A stretch of DNA of 64,000 nt from Micromonospora sediminicola. GTDB taxonomy: Bacteria > Actinomycetota > Actinomycetes > Mycobacteriales > Micromonosporaceae. The stretch spans positions 4,168,501 to 4,232,500 of the forward strand of contig NZ_FLRH01000003.1 of NCBI RefSeq assembly GCF_900089585.1, given 5' to 3'. The notes under the pieces are model-generated. The model was not told the origin of the DNA. It saw only the letters and a program-made list of their open reading frames with translations, and searched no databases. Position 1 is the first letter of the stretch. Each line of letters begins with the position of its first letter. A program made the position numbers and the translations under genes. Positions 18,901 to 27,900 of the stretch are shown one piece after another.

Positions 18901-21410
18901 ACGCCGAGGTCGTGCAGGGTGGTGACGCCGTCGGCGAAGCGGACCGCCTCCCGCACGTGCCGCACCCAGTAGTCCGGGCCCGCGATCTCCGTCGGGTCGG
19001 CCACCCGGCCGGTCACGTTGGACACGACCGGCAGGCTCGGTGCCCGCCAGTCCAGGTCGGCGATCGCGGCGCGGAACCCGTCCAGCATCGGCTCCATCAG
19101 GCGTGAGTGGAAGCCGTGGCTCACCGCGAGCCGCTTCACCCGCCACCCCTGGGTGAAGCACTCCCCCGCGATCCGGTCCAGGTCCGGCACCGCGCCGGAC
19201 AGCACCACCGACGACGGGCCGTTCACCGCCGCGACGTCCACCGTCACCGAGGACGCGGAAGCCGACGGCGTGGCCCCGGCGGACGCCGCGTCCCCGCCGA
19301 GCCCGAGCAGCTCGCGGACCTGCGTCTCGGACGCGCCGACCGCCAGCATCCCACCGCCGGACGGCAGCGCCTGCATCAACGACCCCCGCGCGGCCACCAG
19401 CGTGACCGCGTCGTCCAGCGACAACACCCCCGCCACATGCGCGGCGGTCACCTCACCGATCGAATGCCCCGCCACGAAGTCCGCGCCGACCCCCCACGAC
19501 GACAGAAGCTCCCACAACGCCACCTCGACCGCGAACAACCCGGCCTGCGCGTAGACCGTCCGGTCCAGCAGCTCCCCGCCCTCGAACACCACCTCCCGCA
19601 ACGACCGGTCCAGCCGACCCTCGAACAGCGCACACACCCGGTCGAACGCGTCCGCGAACACCGGGAACGCGGCGTACAACTCCCGACCCATCCCAGCGCG
19701 CTGCGACCCCTGACCGGTGAACACCACCGCCCGCCGACCGGAGGCCACCTCCCCGGTCACCACACCCGGCGCCGTCCCGCCCTCGGCCAGGGCGGACAGC
19801 CCGGCCAGCAACACCTCCCGGTCCACGCCGACCACCGCGGCCCGATGCTCCAGCGCCGCACGGCCGGTCGCCAGGGACCAGCCCACCTCGACCGGCGACA
19901 CGTCCGCACGCTCCCGGAGGTGGCCGGCCAGCCGGGCCGCCTGGGCGGCGAGTGCCGGAGCCGAGCGCGCCGACACCACCCACGACAGGACCGGCGGTGC
20001 CGTGCCCACGGCCGCGTCGTCCGCGACCGGCTCGGGCGCCTCCAGGATCACGTGGGCGTTGGTGCCGGAGATGCTGAACGAGGACACGGCGGCCCGCCGG
20101 GGCCGGTCGACCGCCGCCGGCCAGGGCCGCGCCGACGTGGCCAGCTCCACCGCTCCCGCCGACCAGTCCACCTTGGACGACGGCGCGTCGACGTGCAGCG
20201 TCGCCGGGACCGTGCCGTGCCGCATGGCCTGGACCATCTTGATCACACCGGCCACGCCGGCGGCGGTCTGGACGTGGCCGATGTTCGACTTCACCGAGCC
20301 GAGCAGCAGCGGCGTGGACCGGTCCTGCCCGTACGTGGCCAGCAGCGCCTGCGCCTCGATCGGGTCACCGAGCGTGGTGCCGGTGCCGTGCGCCTCCACC
20401 ACGTCCACCTCCGCGGCGGAGAGCCGGGCGTCGGCGAGCGCGGCCCGGATCACCCGCTGCTGCGACGGCCCGTTCGGCGCGGTGAGCCCGTTCGACGCCC
20501 CGTCGGAGTTGACCGCCGAGCCGCGTACCACCGCCAGGACGCGGTGGCCGTGCCGGTGGGCGTCGGCGAGGCGCTCGACCAGGAGCACGCCGACGCCCTC
20601 GCCGAGGGCGGTGCCGTCGGCGGCGTCGGCGAACGCCCGGCACCGGGCGCCGCGGGAGAGGTTGTTCTGCCGGGTGAAGTCCACGAAGATCGACGGCGTG
20701 GGCAGCACGGTCACGCCGCCGGCCAGGGCCAGGTCGGACTCGCCCGACCGCAGCGACCGCACGGCCAGGTGCAGCGCGACCAGCGACGACGAGCAGGCGG
20801 TGTCCAGCGTGACGGCCGGCCCCTCGAAACCGAGCGCGTAGGACACCCGGCCGGAGCTGACGCTGCCGGCGCTGCCCAGGCCGAGGTAGTCGGCGACGCC
20901 GTCGGGCACGTCGGCGGCGCCGGCGGCGTAGTCGGCGTGGGTGAGGCCGGCGAAGACACCGACCCGCCCGCCGCGCAGCGCGGTGGGATCCACGCCGGCG
21001 GCCTCGAACGCCTCCCAGGACACCTCCAGCAGCAGCCGCTGCTGCGGGTCCATGGCGAGGGCCTCCCGGGGGGAGATGGCGAAGAACGCCGGGTCGAAGT
21101 CGGCGGCGTCGGCCAGGAAGCCGCCCTCCCGCACGCACGAGGTGCCGGGGCGTTCCCGGTCCGGGTCGTAGAGGGTGGCCAGGTCCCAGCCCCGGTCGTC
21201 GGGGAACGGGCCGATCGCGTCGCCGCCGGCGGCGACCAGGTCCCAGAGCGCGTCCGGCGAGCCGATCCCGCCGGGAAAGCGGCACGCCATGCCGACCACG
21301 GCGATCGGCTCGTGGGCGGAGTCCTCGACGTCGCGGAGCCGTTGCCGGGTCCGCCGCAGGTCGGTGGTGACCCTCTTCAGATACTCCCGGAGCTTCTCTT
21401 CGGTGTCCAT
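15930..21410 (-). CDS. Monomodular type I PKS (PKS B, module 3: KS-AT-DH-KR-ACP)
   Basis: This PKS adds one malonyl unit and leaves a double bond. The start is set at ATG 21410 (MDTEEKLREYLKRVTTDL), which begins the docking helix. The frame stays open upstream to 21464, but that extension resembles no docking domain. The protein is 1,826 aa. KS runs from residue 33 to about 456 with C206 (DTACSSS), EAHGTG and KSNIGH. AT (about 560-855) has GHSIGE but HGFH rather than the usual HAFH; I still read it as malonyl-specific. DH (about 938-1220) has the catalytic His in LADHVVRGRIVVPG and the Asp in HPALLDAALH. KR (about 1390-1636) has LDD (B-type) with the Ser/Tyr/Lys set present. The ACP serine is S1704. 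The C-terminal docking tail ends DDELFDFIDSRFGRS. The gene is probably co-transcribed with PKS C. Confidence 0.96.
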   Translation of the reverse strand: MDTEEKLREYLKRVTTDLRRTRQRLRDVEDSAHEPIAVVGMACRFPGGIGSPDALWDLVAAGGDAIGPFPDDRGWDLATLYDPDRERPGTSCVREGGFLADAADFDPAFFAISPREALAMDPQQRLLLEVSWEAFEAAGVDPTALRGGRVGVFAGLTHADYAAGAADVPDGVADYLGLGSAGSVSSGRVSYALGFEGPAVTLDTACSSSLVALHLAVRSLRSGESDLALAGGVTVLPTPSIFVDFTRQNNLSRGARCRAFADAADGTALGEGVGVLLVERLADAHRHGHRVLAVVRGSAVNSDGASNGLTAPNGPSQQRVIRAALADARLSAAEVDVVEAHGTGTTLGDPIEAQALLATYGQDRSTPLLLGSVKSNIGHVQTAAGVAGVIKMVQAMRHGTVPATLHVDAPSSKVDWSAGAVELATSARPWPAAVDRPRRAAVSSFSISGTNAHVILEAPEPVADDAAVGTAPPVLSWVVSARSAPALAAQAARLAGHLRERADVSPVEVGWSLATGRAALEHRAAVVGVDREVLLAGLSALAEGGTAPGVVTGEVASGRRAVVFTGQGSQRAGMGRELYAAFPVFADAFDRVCALFEGRLDRSLREVVFEGGELLDRTVYAQAGLFAVEVALWELLSSWGVGADFVAGHSIGEVTAAHVAGVLSLDDAVTLVAARGSLMQALPSGGGMLAVGASETQVRELLGLGGDAASAGATPSASASSVTVDVAAVNGPSSVVLSGAVPDLDRIAGECFTQGWRVKRLAVSHGFHSRLMEPMLDGFRAAIADLDWRAPSLPVVSNVTGRVADPTEIAGPDYWVRHVREAVRFADGVTTLHDLGVTTVLEVGPDATLTAMAADVPADRTVTLVPALRRDQSEPLALLTALARLHVTGTAVDWAAWYSVDGRRPATVDLPTYAFQHQRYWIDARASGHDTAGLGAHATGHPLLDTALVTATGDVRVHGGRLSVRTQPWLADHVVRGRIVVPGTALVELALHAGAQAACDTVEELTLAAPLVLPDDGARALQLHLAAADEQGRRRITVHSRPADDPHADWTAHADGILAPGAGETAEPLTGWPPPDAIPVPVEPVYARLRDLGVEHGPTFRGLRAAWRTPDGAAAEVELPDDADTAGYALHPALLDAALHVVGLTDHDASTDDAGARLPWAWSGVRLAAEGATHLRVRLTRSGPATALTLADATGAPVARVDSLVSRPLAAEQLDAGAADLPLYDLRWNPVPLPARPATGIVPLDPAAGLAALDDDARLVLAPVDDAPAGDPLAATRARLATTLALLQEWLADDRFAGRRLVVCTRGAVPADGTVADLAGAAVWGLVRAAQLEHPGRLILADLDGDDPELLGRALAVDEPQVALRDGRLLVPRLAPAEPDPTGAVDLVPDGTVLVTGATGALGGLVARHLVTHHKVRHLLLVGRRGADAPGAADLLADLTRLGARARLAAADVADRAQLADLLAGVPAEHPLAGVVHAAGTLDDAVVTALTPERVDAVLRPKADAAWHLHDLTRHLDLPMFVLFSSIAGPLGAPGQGNYAAANAFLDGLAHQRRAAGLAATSLAWGPWAEAGGMTRDLGAAGRDRLTRQGIVALTTDRALALLDASRRGRRPLLLPVHLDLATLRTRIGRDQLPAPLHGLAGGPARRVAAAGGGLRDRLAGASAEDRARLVAELVAGQVADVLGYASAAAVGPERSFTELGFDSLTAVDLRNRLTTRTGLALPATLVFDHPTPAALTGHLLTRLGPAPAAPTLLDELDRLEAAFAATPADTLAELTADEETRTAVAARLRALLTRWDGDGGEVAATLDDASDDELFDFIDSRFGRS
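19446..19955. repeat. Near-identical KS-AT linker/AT block in module 3 (partner 4861-5370)
   Basis: Partner copy of the module 6 linker/AT block in PKS C. The sequence includes the GHSIGE active-site region of the acyltransferase. It diverges beyond the AT inter-subdomain loop near 19230-19310. Confidence 0.8.
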
Positions 21411-21505
21411 CAACCTGGCCCTTGGTCGGCGGGGACCGGCCGTTGTCCGGCGCGCACACGTCATCCGGGAGCCACGGGTCCCCTCTGCGGGGAAGCTATG
21501 GCGTC

Positions 21506-21554
21506 GCGCTGAGCTGCGACAACCCCTAACTGGTCCGGCCGGTCGGCTAGGGGT
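21506..21554. promoter_or_regulatory. Divergent promoter region with CCCCTA inverted pair (PKS B / thioesterase)
   Basis: The plus strand carries GCGCTGAGCTGCGAC (21506-21520), then AACCCCTAAC (21521-21530) and, 17 bp further, the inverted unit CTAGGGG (21547-21553). The region lies between the divergent PKS B (start 21410) and thioesterase (start 21635) genes. The 15-mer is identical to one upstream of PKS D. An inverted pair in a divergent promoter would suit activation in both directions. Function is inferred. Confidence 0.5.
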
Positions 21555-21634
21555 GGCCGGGCCGGCGGCGGCGCGGTTAGCGTCCGGTGGACCGCCCTGG
21601 CGCCCGTCGCGGGCGCCACCGCCGGAAGGACCGC

Positions 21635-22399
21635 GTGACGATGACCGACCACGACAACGGCCTGTGGGTACGCCGGTTCCATCCGGCCCCGGCGGGCGCC
21701 CCGCGCCTGGTGTGCCTGCCGCACGCCGGCGGTTCCGCGAGCTTCTTCTTCCCGGTGTCCCGGGCGCTGTCGCCCGCCGTGGAGGTGCTCAGCGTGCAGT
21801 ACCCGGGCCGGCAGGACCGCCGGCAGGAGCCCTGCGTGCCGACCATCGGCGAGCTGGCCCGGCAGGTGACCGACGTGCTGCGCCCGTGGACGGACCGGCC
21901 GTTGGCGATCTTCGGGCACAGCATGGGCGCGACGCTGGGCTTCGAGGTGGCGCGGCTGCTGGAGGCCGAGACCGGCGCGCCGGTGGCGCACCTGTTCCCG
22001 TCCGGCCGGCGGGCGCCGTCGTGCCGCCGGCACGAGACCGTGCACCTGCTCGACGACGAGGGCCTGCTGGCCGACGTCAAGAAGCTCAGCGGCACGAACT
22101 CGGCGATCCTCGGCGACCCGGACATGCTGCGCGCGGCGCTGCCGGCGATCCGCAGCGACTACCGGGCGGCCGAGACCTACACGTACGCCGACGGCCCGAA
22201 GCTGACCTGCCCGGTCACGGTGTTCACCGGCGACGCCGACCCGAAGACCACGGTGGACGAGGCGAAGGCGTGGGCGGAGCACACCACCGGCCCGTTCGAC
22301 CTGCACGTCTTCCCGGGCGGCCACTTCTTCCTGGCGTCTCACCAGCCGGCGATCCTGCGTACCCTCTCGGCGGCGTTGACCCGCACGACGGTCGGCTGA
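21635..22399 (+). CDS. Type II (editing) thioesterase, RifR-like
   Basis: This is a 254-residue alpha/beta hydrolase of the type II thioesterase family, which releases wrongly loaded or stalled acyl groups from PKS carrier proteins. Visible features are the early LVCLPHAGGSASFFF oxyanion-hole region, the nucleophile S96 in GHSMG, an acidic residue in FTGDADPKT and the histidine in FPGGHFFL. The GTG at 21635 is preferred because GGAAGGA lies about six bases before it; an ATG at 21641 is the alternative. It is the only plus-strand gene among the PKS genes. It diverges from PKS B and converges on the methyltransferase gene. No chain-terminating thioesterase domain occurs in the visible PKSs, so this protein should edit rather than release product. 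Confidence 0.93.
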   Translation: MTMTDHDNGLWVRRFHPAPAGAPRLVCLPHAGGSASFFFPVSRALSPAVEVLSVQYPGRQDRRQEPCVPTIGELARQVTDVLRPWTDRPLAIFGHSMGATLGFEVARLLEAETGAPVAHLFPSGRRAPSCRRHETVHLLDDEGLLADVKKLSGTNSAILGDPDMLRAALPAIRSDYRAAETYTYADGPKLTCPVTVFTGDADPKTTVDEAKAWAEHTTGPFDLHVFPGGHFFLASHQPAILRTLSAALTRTTVG

Positions 22400-22421
22400 C
22401 AAGGCGGGCCGCGATCGGCGC

Positions 22422-22456
22422 CGGCCCCCGCCGCCCGGCCCGGGTGGCGGGGGCCG
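22422..22456. terminator. Bidirectional hairpin terminator between convergent genes
   Basis: An 11-bp perfect inverted repeat, CGGCCCCCGCC (22422-22432) and GGCGGGGGCCG (22446-22456), has a 13-base loop. It lies between the thioesterase stop and the methyltransferase stop. There is no U-tract, as is common in high-GC actinomycetes. Confidence 0.7.
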
Positions 22457-22463
22457 CTGTCGG

Positions 22464-23351
22464 TCAGGGCTTCTGCGCCACCGCGATGACGTAGTCGAGC
22501 AGCCCCAGCTCCTTCTTGATCAGGTCGGCGTCGCGCCAGTGGTTGGCCATGCCCTTGACCGCGCTGCCGTCGACGGCGGCGCGGAACGCCGGGTCGGCGG
22601 GGCGGGCGGCCTGGAACCGCCGCCAGCCCTCCCAGGTGCGGTCGGCGATGGAGTGGACCTCGACGTTGCCGAAGCCGGCGGCGGTGAGCTGCTCGCCGTA
22701 GGTGCGGCGGTCGTGCCAGTTCTCGTCCGGCAGGCTGAACTTGACGAAGCTGAGCGGACCCGAGTTGATCGACATGCGCGGGGTGTCGTTGCTCAGCGGG
22801 ATGATGTCGGCGGTGGCCAGGGTGCCGCCCGGCCGCAGCACCCGCAGCGCCTCGGCGAAGAACGCGCTGCGCGGGTGGAAGTGGAACGCCGACTCCAGCG
22901 CCACCACCCGGTCCACGCTGGCGTCCGGGAACGGCAGGGCGGTGGCGGTGCCGAGCCGGAAGTCGGCCCGGTCGGCCAGACCCTCGCGGCGGGCCCGCTC
23001 CTGGGCGTGCTCGACGTGCCGGGGGGTGACGTTGATGCCGTGCACCCGGGCCACCCGGCGGTCCCGCAGCCAGGCGAAGTCCTGGTCGCCGTAGCCGAAG
23101 CCGACGTCCAGGACGGTGTCGTCGGGCTTGAACCCGGCGGCGTCGGCGAGCTTGTTCGCCAGCGCCTCGCCGGCGACGTCGATGCTGGTGACGCCCTCCT
23201 CCCAGTAGCCGACGTTCATGTAGCGGGAGGTGCGGGCGGCGAACTCGACGTCCGGCGACTGGATCTCGTAGAACCGGCGGACCCGGGTCACCGGGTCCTT
23301 GGTGGCCAGGGTCCGGACGACCCGGCCGAGGGTGCGGAGGTTCTCCAGCAT
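22464..23351 (-). CDS. SAM-dependent class I methyltransferase (tailoring)
   Basis: This 295-residue protein has a Rossmann-fold SAM-binding site: motif I VLDVGFGYGDQD near residue 82, and post-motifs INVTPRHVEHAQ and LRPGGTLATADI. It belongs to the broad UbiE/small-molecule O- or C-methyltransferase group found in polyketide clusters. The rifamycin 27-O-methyltransferase (Rif-Orf14) is a functional analogue in the same setting. AGGAG precedes the ATG by about six bases. It starts 29 bp after the FAD monooxygenase stop and is probably in the PKS A transcript. Its target, a chain alcohol or a ring phenol, cannot be read from the sequence. Confidence 0.88.
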   Translation of the reverse strand: MLENLRTLGRVVRTLATKDPVTRVRRFYEIQSPDVEFAARTSRYMNVGYWEEGVTSIDVAGEALANKLADAAGFKPDDTVLDVGFGYGDQDFAWLRDRRVARVHGINVTPRHVEHAQERARREGLADRADFRLGTATALPFPDASVDRVVALESAFHFHPRSAFFAEALRVLRPGGTLATADIIPLSNDTPRMSINSGPLSFVKFSLPDENWHDRRTYGEQLTAAGFGNVEVHSIADRTWEGWRRFQAARPADPAFRAAVDGSAVKGMANHWRDADLIKKELGLLDYVIAVAQKP

Positions 23352-23380
23352 GTCAGCTCCTCAGGGCTGGAAGGGGATGG

Positions 23381-24943
23381 TCAGGGCTGCAGGGCGGGGG
23401 CGGAGACCTGCCGGCGCAGGTCGGCCACCACTGTCGCCGCGGCGTCGGGCCCGGTCGCCGCGCCGAAGAGGTAGAAGTCCGGGCGGATCAGGGCGGCGTC
23501 CGCGCCGCCCAGCCAGGACAGGTACGCGCCGTCGAGGTCGACCAGGTCGTCGGCCGCCGCGTCGCCGTCGGCGGGCCGGACGGTCAGCCGGTACGCGCCG
23601 AGGTCGTCGAGGAACGCGGCGGCGTCCGGGTCGAGCGCGGCCGGTTCCCGGGTGAGCAGGACGAAGCCGACGCCCACCACGTCGTCGAAGCCGCCGGTGC
23701 GCCCGCCGACGGACACCCGGCCCTGCGGCGCGGGTTCCCCGGCACGCGGCGTCGGCGTGCCGTCGGCGTCACGGTGCAGCACGCCGTCGACGATCGCCTC
23801 GCGCAGCGACCGGACGTGCCGCTGCTGGGTACGCCGGCGCAGCGCGGCCAGCATCACCGAGTCACGGCCGGCGGCCTTCTTCGGGTCGGTCTCGCAGATC
23901 ACCGCCCCGGAGTCCATGGACATCCGGATCGCGTGCTGCACGTGCGCCCGCCGCTCCACCTGGTAGGTGTCCAGCAGCGCCTCACCGGCGAGGCCCCGGC
24001 GCACCAGGTCCAGCTTCCAGGCCAGGTTGACCACGTCGCGGAAGCCGGAACTCATGCCCTGCCCGAGGAACGGCGGCATGACGTGCGCGGCGTCGCCGGC
24101 CAGGAACACCCGCCCGCGCCGCCACAGGTCGGCGGAGCAGGCCTGGGTGGTGTAGACGCCGTAGCGGTCCAGCCGGGCGTTGTCCGGCGTGATGTCGAAC
24201 AGGCCGAGCAGCCGCCAGGCGCTGGCCTCGGTGCGGAACTCCTCCAGCGTCTCCCCCGGCACCCGCATGAACTCCCACCGCCGGTGGTCCGGCCCGGCCG
24301 AGACGGCGGTACGCGGGCGGGCCGGGTCGCAGATCTGCAGGTTGTTCGGCCGGAACTCGCGTGGGGTGTGCAGCACCACGTCGCAGACCAGCCAGTCGTG
24401 GGTGAAGTCCAGGTCGGTGACGGCTGAGCCGAGCCAACCCCGGACGAAGCTGTTCGCGCCGTCGCAGCCGAGTACCCAGGAGGCGGTGAACGTGTGGTTC
24501 CCGCCGTCGCCGTCCACGGCGGTCACCTCGACCCGGTCGCCGTGGTCGGCCAGCCCGGTCACCTCGACGCCCCGGCGCACCTCCACCCCGGGCAGCGCCG
24601 CGCCCCGCTCGGCCAGCCGGTCCTCCAGGCCGGGTTGGTAGAACGACGTCGAGTCGGGCCAGCCGGCCGGTCCGTCGGGGGCGGCGCGCACGTGCAGCAA
24701 GGTGCGGCCGAAGCCGTTCTTCCAGGTGTACTCGCCGGACAGCTCGGTCACGTCGGCGAGCCGGTCGGCCACGCCGCAGGCGGCGAGGATCCGGCTGGCC
24801 TCGCCGTCGTAGGAGACCGCGCGCGGCATGCTGTACGGGGTGGTCCACTTCTCCAGCACCCGCACCGTGAAGCCGCGCTGTGCCAGCAGGATCGCGGCCA
24901 CCTGGCCCACCGGGCCGTAGCCCACGATCAGTACGTCGGTCAT
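23381..24943 (-). CDS. FAD-dependent aromatic monooxygenase (MhpA / Rif-Orf19 type)
   Basis: This 520-residue class A flavoprotein hydroxylase resembles 3-(3-hydroxyphenyl)propionate hydroxylase. It has an N-terminal FAD-binding GYGPVGQ at about residue 8, a DG-type motif LGCDGANSFVR, and a second FAD motif FLAGDAAHVMPPFLGQG. It ends with a thioredoxin-fold-like C-terminal domain (about 420-520). Ansamycin clusters carry relatives such as Rif-Orf19 that hydroxylate the AHBA-derived ring, leading to quinone or hydroquinone chromophores. The gene begins 28 bp after PKS A with a GAGGGA Shine-Dalgarno sequence and is followed by the methyltransferase. Ring oxidation is inferred from family and context; the exact carbon is not. 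Confidence 0.92.
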   Translation of the reverse strand: MTDVLIVGYGPVGQVAAILLAQRGFTVRVLEKWTTPYSMPRAVSYDGEASRILAACGVADRLADVTELSGEYTWKNGFGRTLLHVRAAPDGPAGWPDSTSFYQPGLEDRLAERGAALPGVEVRRGVEVTGLADHGDRVEVTAVDGDGGNHTFTASWVLGCDGANSFVRGWLGSAVTDLDFTHDWLVCDVVLHTPREFRPNNLQICDPARPRTAVSAGPDHRRWEFMRVPGETLEEFRTEASAWRLLGLFDITPDNARLDRYGVYTTQACSADLWRRGRVFLAGDAAHVMPPFLGQGMSSGFRDVVNLAWKLDLVRRGLAGEALLDTYQVERRAHVQHAIRMSMDSGAVICETDPKKAAGRDSVMLAALRRRTQQRHVRSLREAIVDGVLHRDADGTPTPRAGEPAPQGRVSVGGRTGGFDDVVGVGFVLLTREPAALDPDAAAFLDDLGAYRLTVRPADGDAAADDLVDLDGAYLSWLGGADAALIRPDFYLFGAATGPDAAATVVADLRRQVSAPALQP

Positions 24944-24971
24944 CGCCGTCCCTCGTTCGTCCGCTGGGCCG

Positions 24972-27900
24972 CTACAGCCCGAGTTCCGTGTCGATCAGGC
25001 TGAAGATCTCGTCGTCGCTGGCCCGGTCGAGGTCCAGGTCGTGGTCGCCGGCGGAGGCGCCGCGCATGGTCCGCCACTTGGCCACCAGCACCTCCAGCCG
25101 CGCCGCCACCTGGCTGTGCAGGTCGGCCTCGACGGTCGTCTCGGCCAGCGCCCGCTCCAGGCGTTCCAGCTCGGCCAGGACCGCCGGGGCGGCCTGCCCG
25201 CCGTCGGGCACGAGCCGGGACCGCAGGTACGCGGCGAGCGCGGCCGGGTCCGGGTAGTCGAAGACCGCGGTGGCGGGCAGCCGCTCCCCGGTCGCCTCGG
25301 TGAGCCGGTTGCGCAGCTCGACCGCGGTGAGCGAGTCGAAACCCATCTCGTGGAAGGCCTGGCCCTCCCGGATCGCGTCCGGGCTGCCGTGGCCGAGCAC
25401 CGCCGCGGCGGTGGCCCGGACCAGGTCGAGCAGCAGCGCGGCCTGTTCCGCGCCGGTGAGCGCGCGCAGCCGTGCGCCCAGGTCCGTCCCGCCGGTGGCC
25501 GCGCCGGCCCGGGCGCGGGGCCGGTCCGGGCGGACCAGCCCGCGCATCAGCGCCGGCACGCCGGGCCGTGCGGCCAGCGCGGCCCGGTCGACCCGGGTGG
25601 GCACGAGGTGTTCCTCGGGCGCGGTGAGGCCGGCGTCGAACAGGGCCATGCCCAGGTCGGACGGGATGGCGAGCTGCCCGTCGCGGGCCGTGCTCGCGCG
25701 GTCCACGCCGACGGTCAGCGTGCTGGCCTGCGCCCACAGACCCCAGGCGTACGCGCGGGCCGGCAGGCCCGCGCCGCGCCGGCGGCGGGCCAGCGCGTCC
25801 AGCCAGGCGTTGGCGGCGGCGTAGTTGCCCTGCCCGGGTACGCCGAACACGCCGGCGCCGGAGGTGAACAGCACGAAGCCGGCGAGGTCGAGGTCGCGGG
25901 TCAGCTCGTCGAGGTGCCGGGCGGCGTCCACCTTGGGCCGGAAGACGGTGTCGATCCGCTCCGGGGTGAGCGCGGTGACCACCCCGTCGTCGAGCACGCC
26001 GGCCAGGTGCACCACGGCGGTCAGCGGGTGCGCGGCCGGCACGCCGGCGAGCAGCCCGGCGACGGCGTCCCGGTCGGCCACGTCGGCGGCGGCGACGGTG
26101 ACGGTGGCGCCGAGCGCGGTCAGCTCGGCGGCGAGGTCGGCCGCGCCGGACGCGTCCGGGCCGCCCCGGCTGGCCAGCAGCAGGTGCCGTACCCCGTGCC
26201 CGGTGACCAGCCGGCGGGCCACCAGGCCGCCGAGCAGCCCGGTGCCGCCGGTGAGCAGCACCGTGCCGTCCGGGTCCCACCGTTCCGGCATGGTGAGCAC
26301 CACCTTGCCGACGTGCCGGGCCTGGCTGACGTGGCGCAACGCGTCCGGGGCCTGCCGGACGTCCCAGGCGCGCACCGGCAGCGGCCGCAGCGCGCCGGCG
26401 GCGAACAACGCCAGCAGCTCGGTGAGCATCCGCTGGATCTCGTCCGGGTCGACCTGCGTCAGGTCGTACGCCCGGTAGTCGACGCCCGGGTGGTCGGCGG
26501 CGACCCGGGCCGGGTCGCGCAGGTCGGTCTTGCCCATCTCCAGGAACCGTCCGCCGCGCGGCAGCAGCCGCAGCGACGCGTCGACGAACTCGCGGGCCAG
26601 CGAGTCGAGCACCACGTCCACGCCGCGTCCGCCGGTGACCGCGCGGAACCGGGCCTCGAAGTCGAGCGTGCGGGACGACGCCAGGTGGTCCTCGGGGACA
26701 CCCAGCTCGCGCAGCGCGGGCCACTTGCCCGGGCTGGCGGTGGCGAACACCTCGGCGCCGAGGTGGCGGGCGATCTGCACCGCCGCCATGCCGACGCCGC
26801 CGGCCGCCGCGTGCACCAGCACCGACTCGCCGGCCCGCAGGCCGCCCAGCCCGACCAGTCCCCGCCAGGCGGTCAGGAACACCACCGGCACGGTCGCGGC
26901 CTGCGCGTCGGTCCAGCCGTCCGGCACCGGCATCAGCAGCCGCCGGTCGGTGACCGCGACCGGGCCGAAGCAGCCGGTGAACACGCCGAGCACCCGGTCG
27001 CCGGGGCGCAGGTCGGTGACCTCGGCGCCGACCTCGGTGACCACGCCGGCCGCCTCGCCGCCGGGCGGACCCGGGTCGCCCGGGTAGAGGCCGAGCGCGT
27101 TGAGCACGTCGCGGAAGTTCAGGCCGGCGGCGCGGACCCGTACCCGCACCTCGCGCGGGCGCAGCGGCGCGTCGGCCGCGTCGGTGGGCACCAGCGCGAG
27201 GTGGTCGAGGCTGCCCCGCCGGGGCACGTCCAGCCGCCACGCGGTCGCGTCGGCCGGCGGGGTGAGCGTGGGCGCGTCGGCGCGGCGGGCCAGCCGGGGC
27301 ACGTACGCGCCGCCGTCGCGCAGCGCCACCTGCGGCTCGTCGGCGGCGAGCAGCGTGGACAGGGTGGCCGCGTCGGGCGCGGTGTCGGCGTCGAGCAGCA
27401 CGAACCGATCCGGGTGCTCCGACTGGGCGGAGCGGACCAGGCCCCACGCCGCGGCGGCGTCCGGGTCGTCGACCTCGCCGGGGCCGTGCACGCCGACCGC
27501 GCCGAAGGTGAGCAGCACCAGGCGGGTGTCGGCCCAGCGCGGCTCGGCCAGCCACCGCTGCACCAGCGCGAGCGTGTCCCCGGCGAGCCGCCGCGCCCGG
27601 TCCCCCGCCGCCGCGTCGTCGTCGGTCGCGGTGGGCCTGCCGGTGGCGCGGGTCGTCGTTGCGGACGTACCGTCGCTCGTCACGATCCCGGCCGTGAGCG
27701 GCGCGAGCACCGCGTCCGGCGTCGGGATCCCGGCGTCGATCGCGGCGGCCAGCGCGACCAGATCCGCGTAGCGCGGCAGATCGGCCGAAGCCGCAGGGTC
27801 GGCCGGGGCCGGCGGATCGGCCGCGTCGGCGACGGCGGCAACGTCGGCCGGGGCCGTCGGGTCGGCCGCGGCGGGCCGGTCGGTCAGGACCGGCCGGTCG

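Noticed and set aside
21411..21464. N-terminal extension of PKS B to an earlier start
   Set aside because: The added 18 residues (MTCARRTTAG...) do not resemble a docking helix. The ATG at 21410 gives the same docking start seen in PKS C and D.
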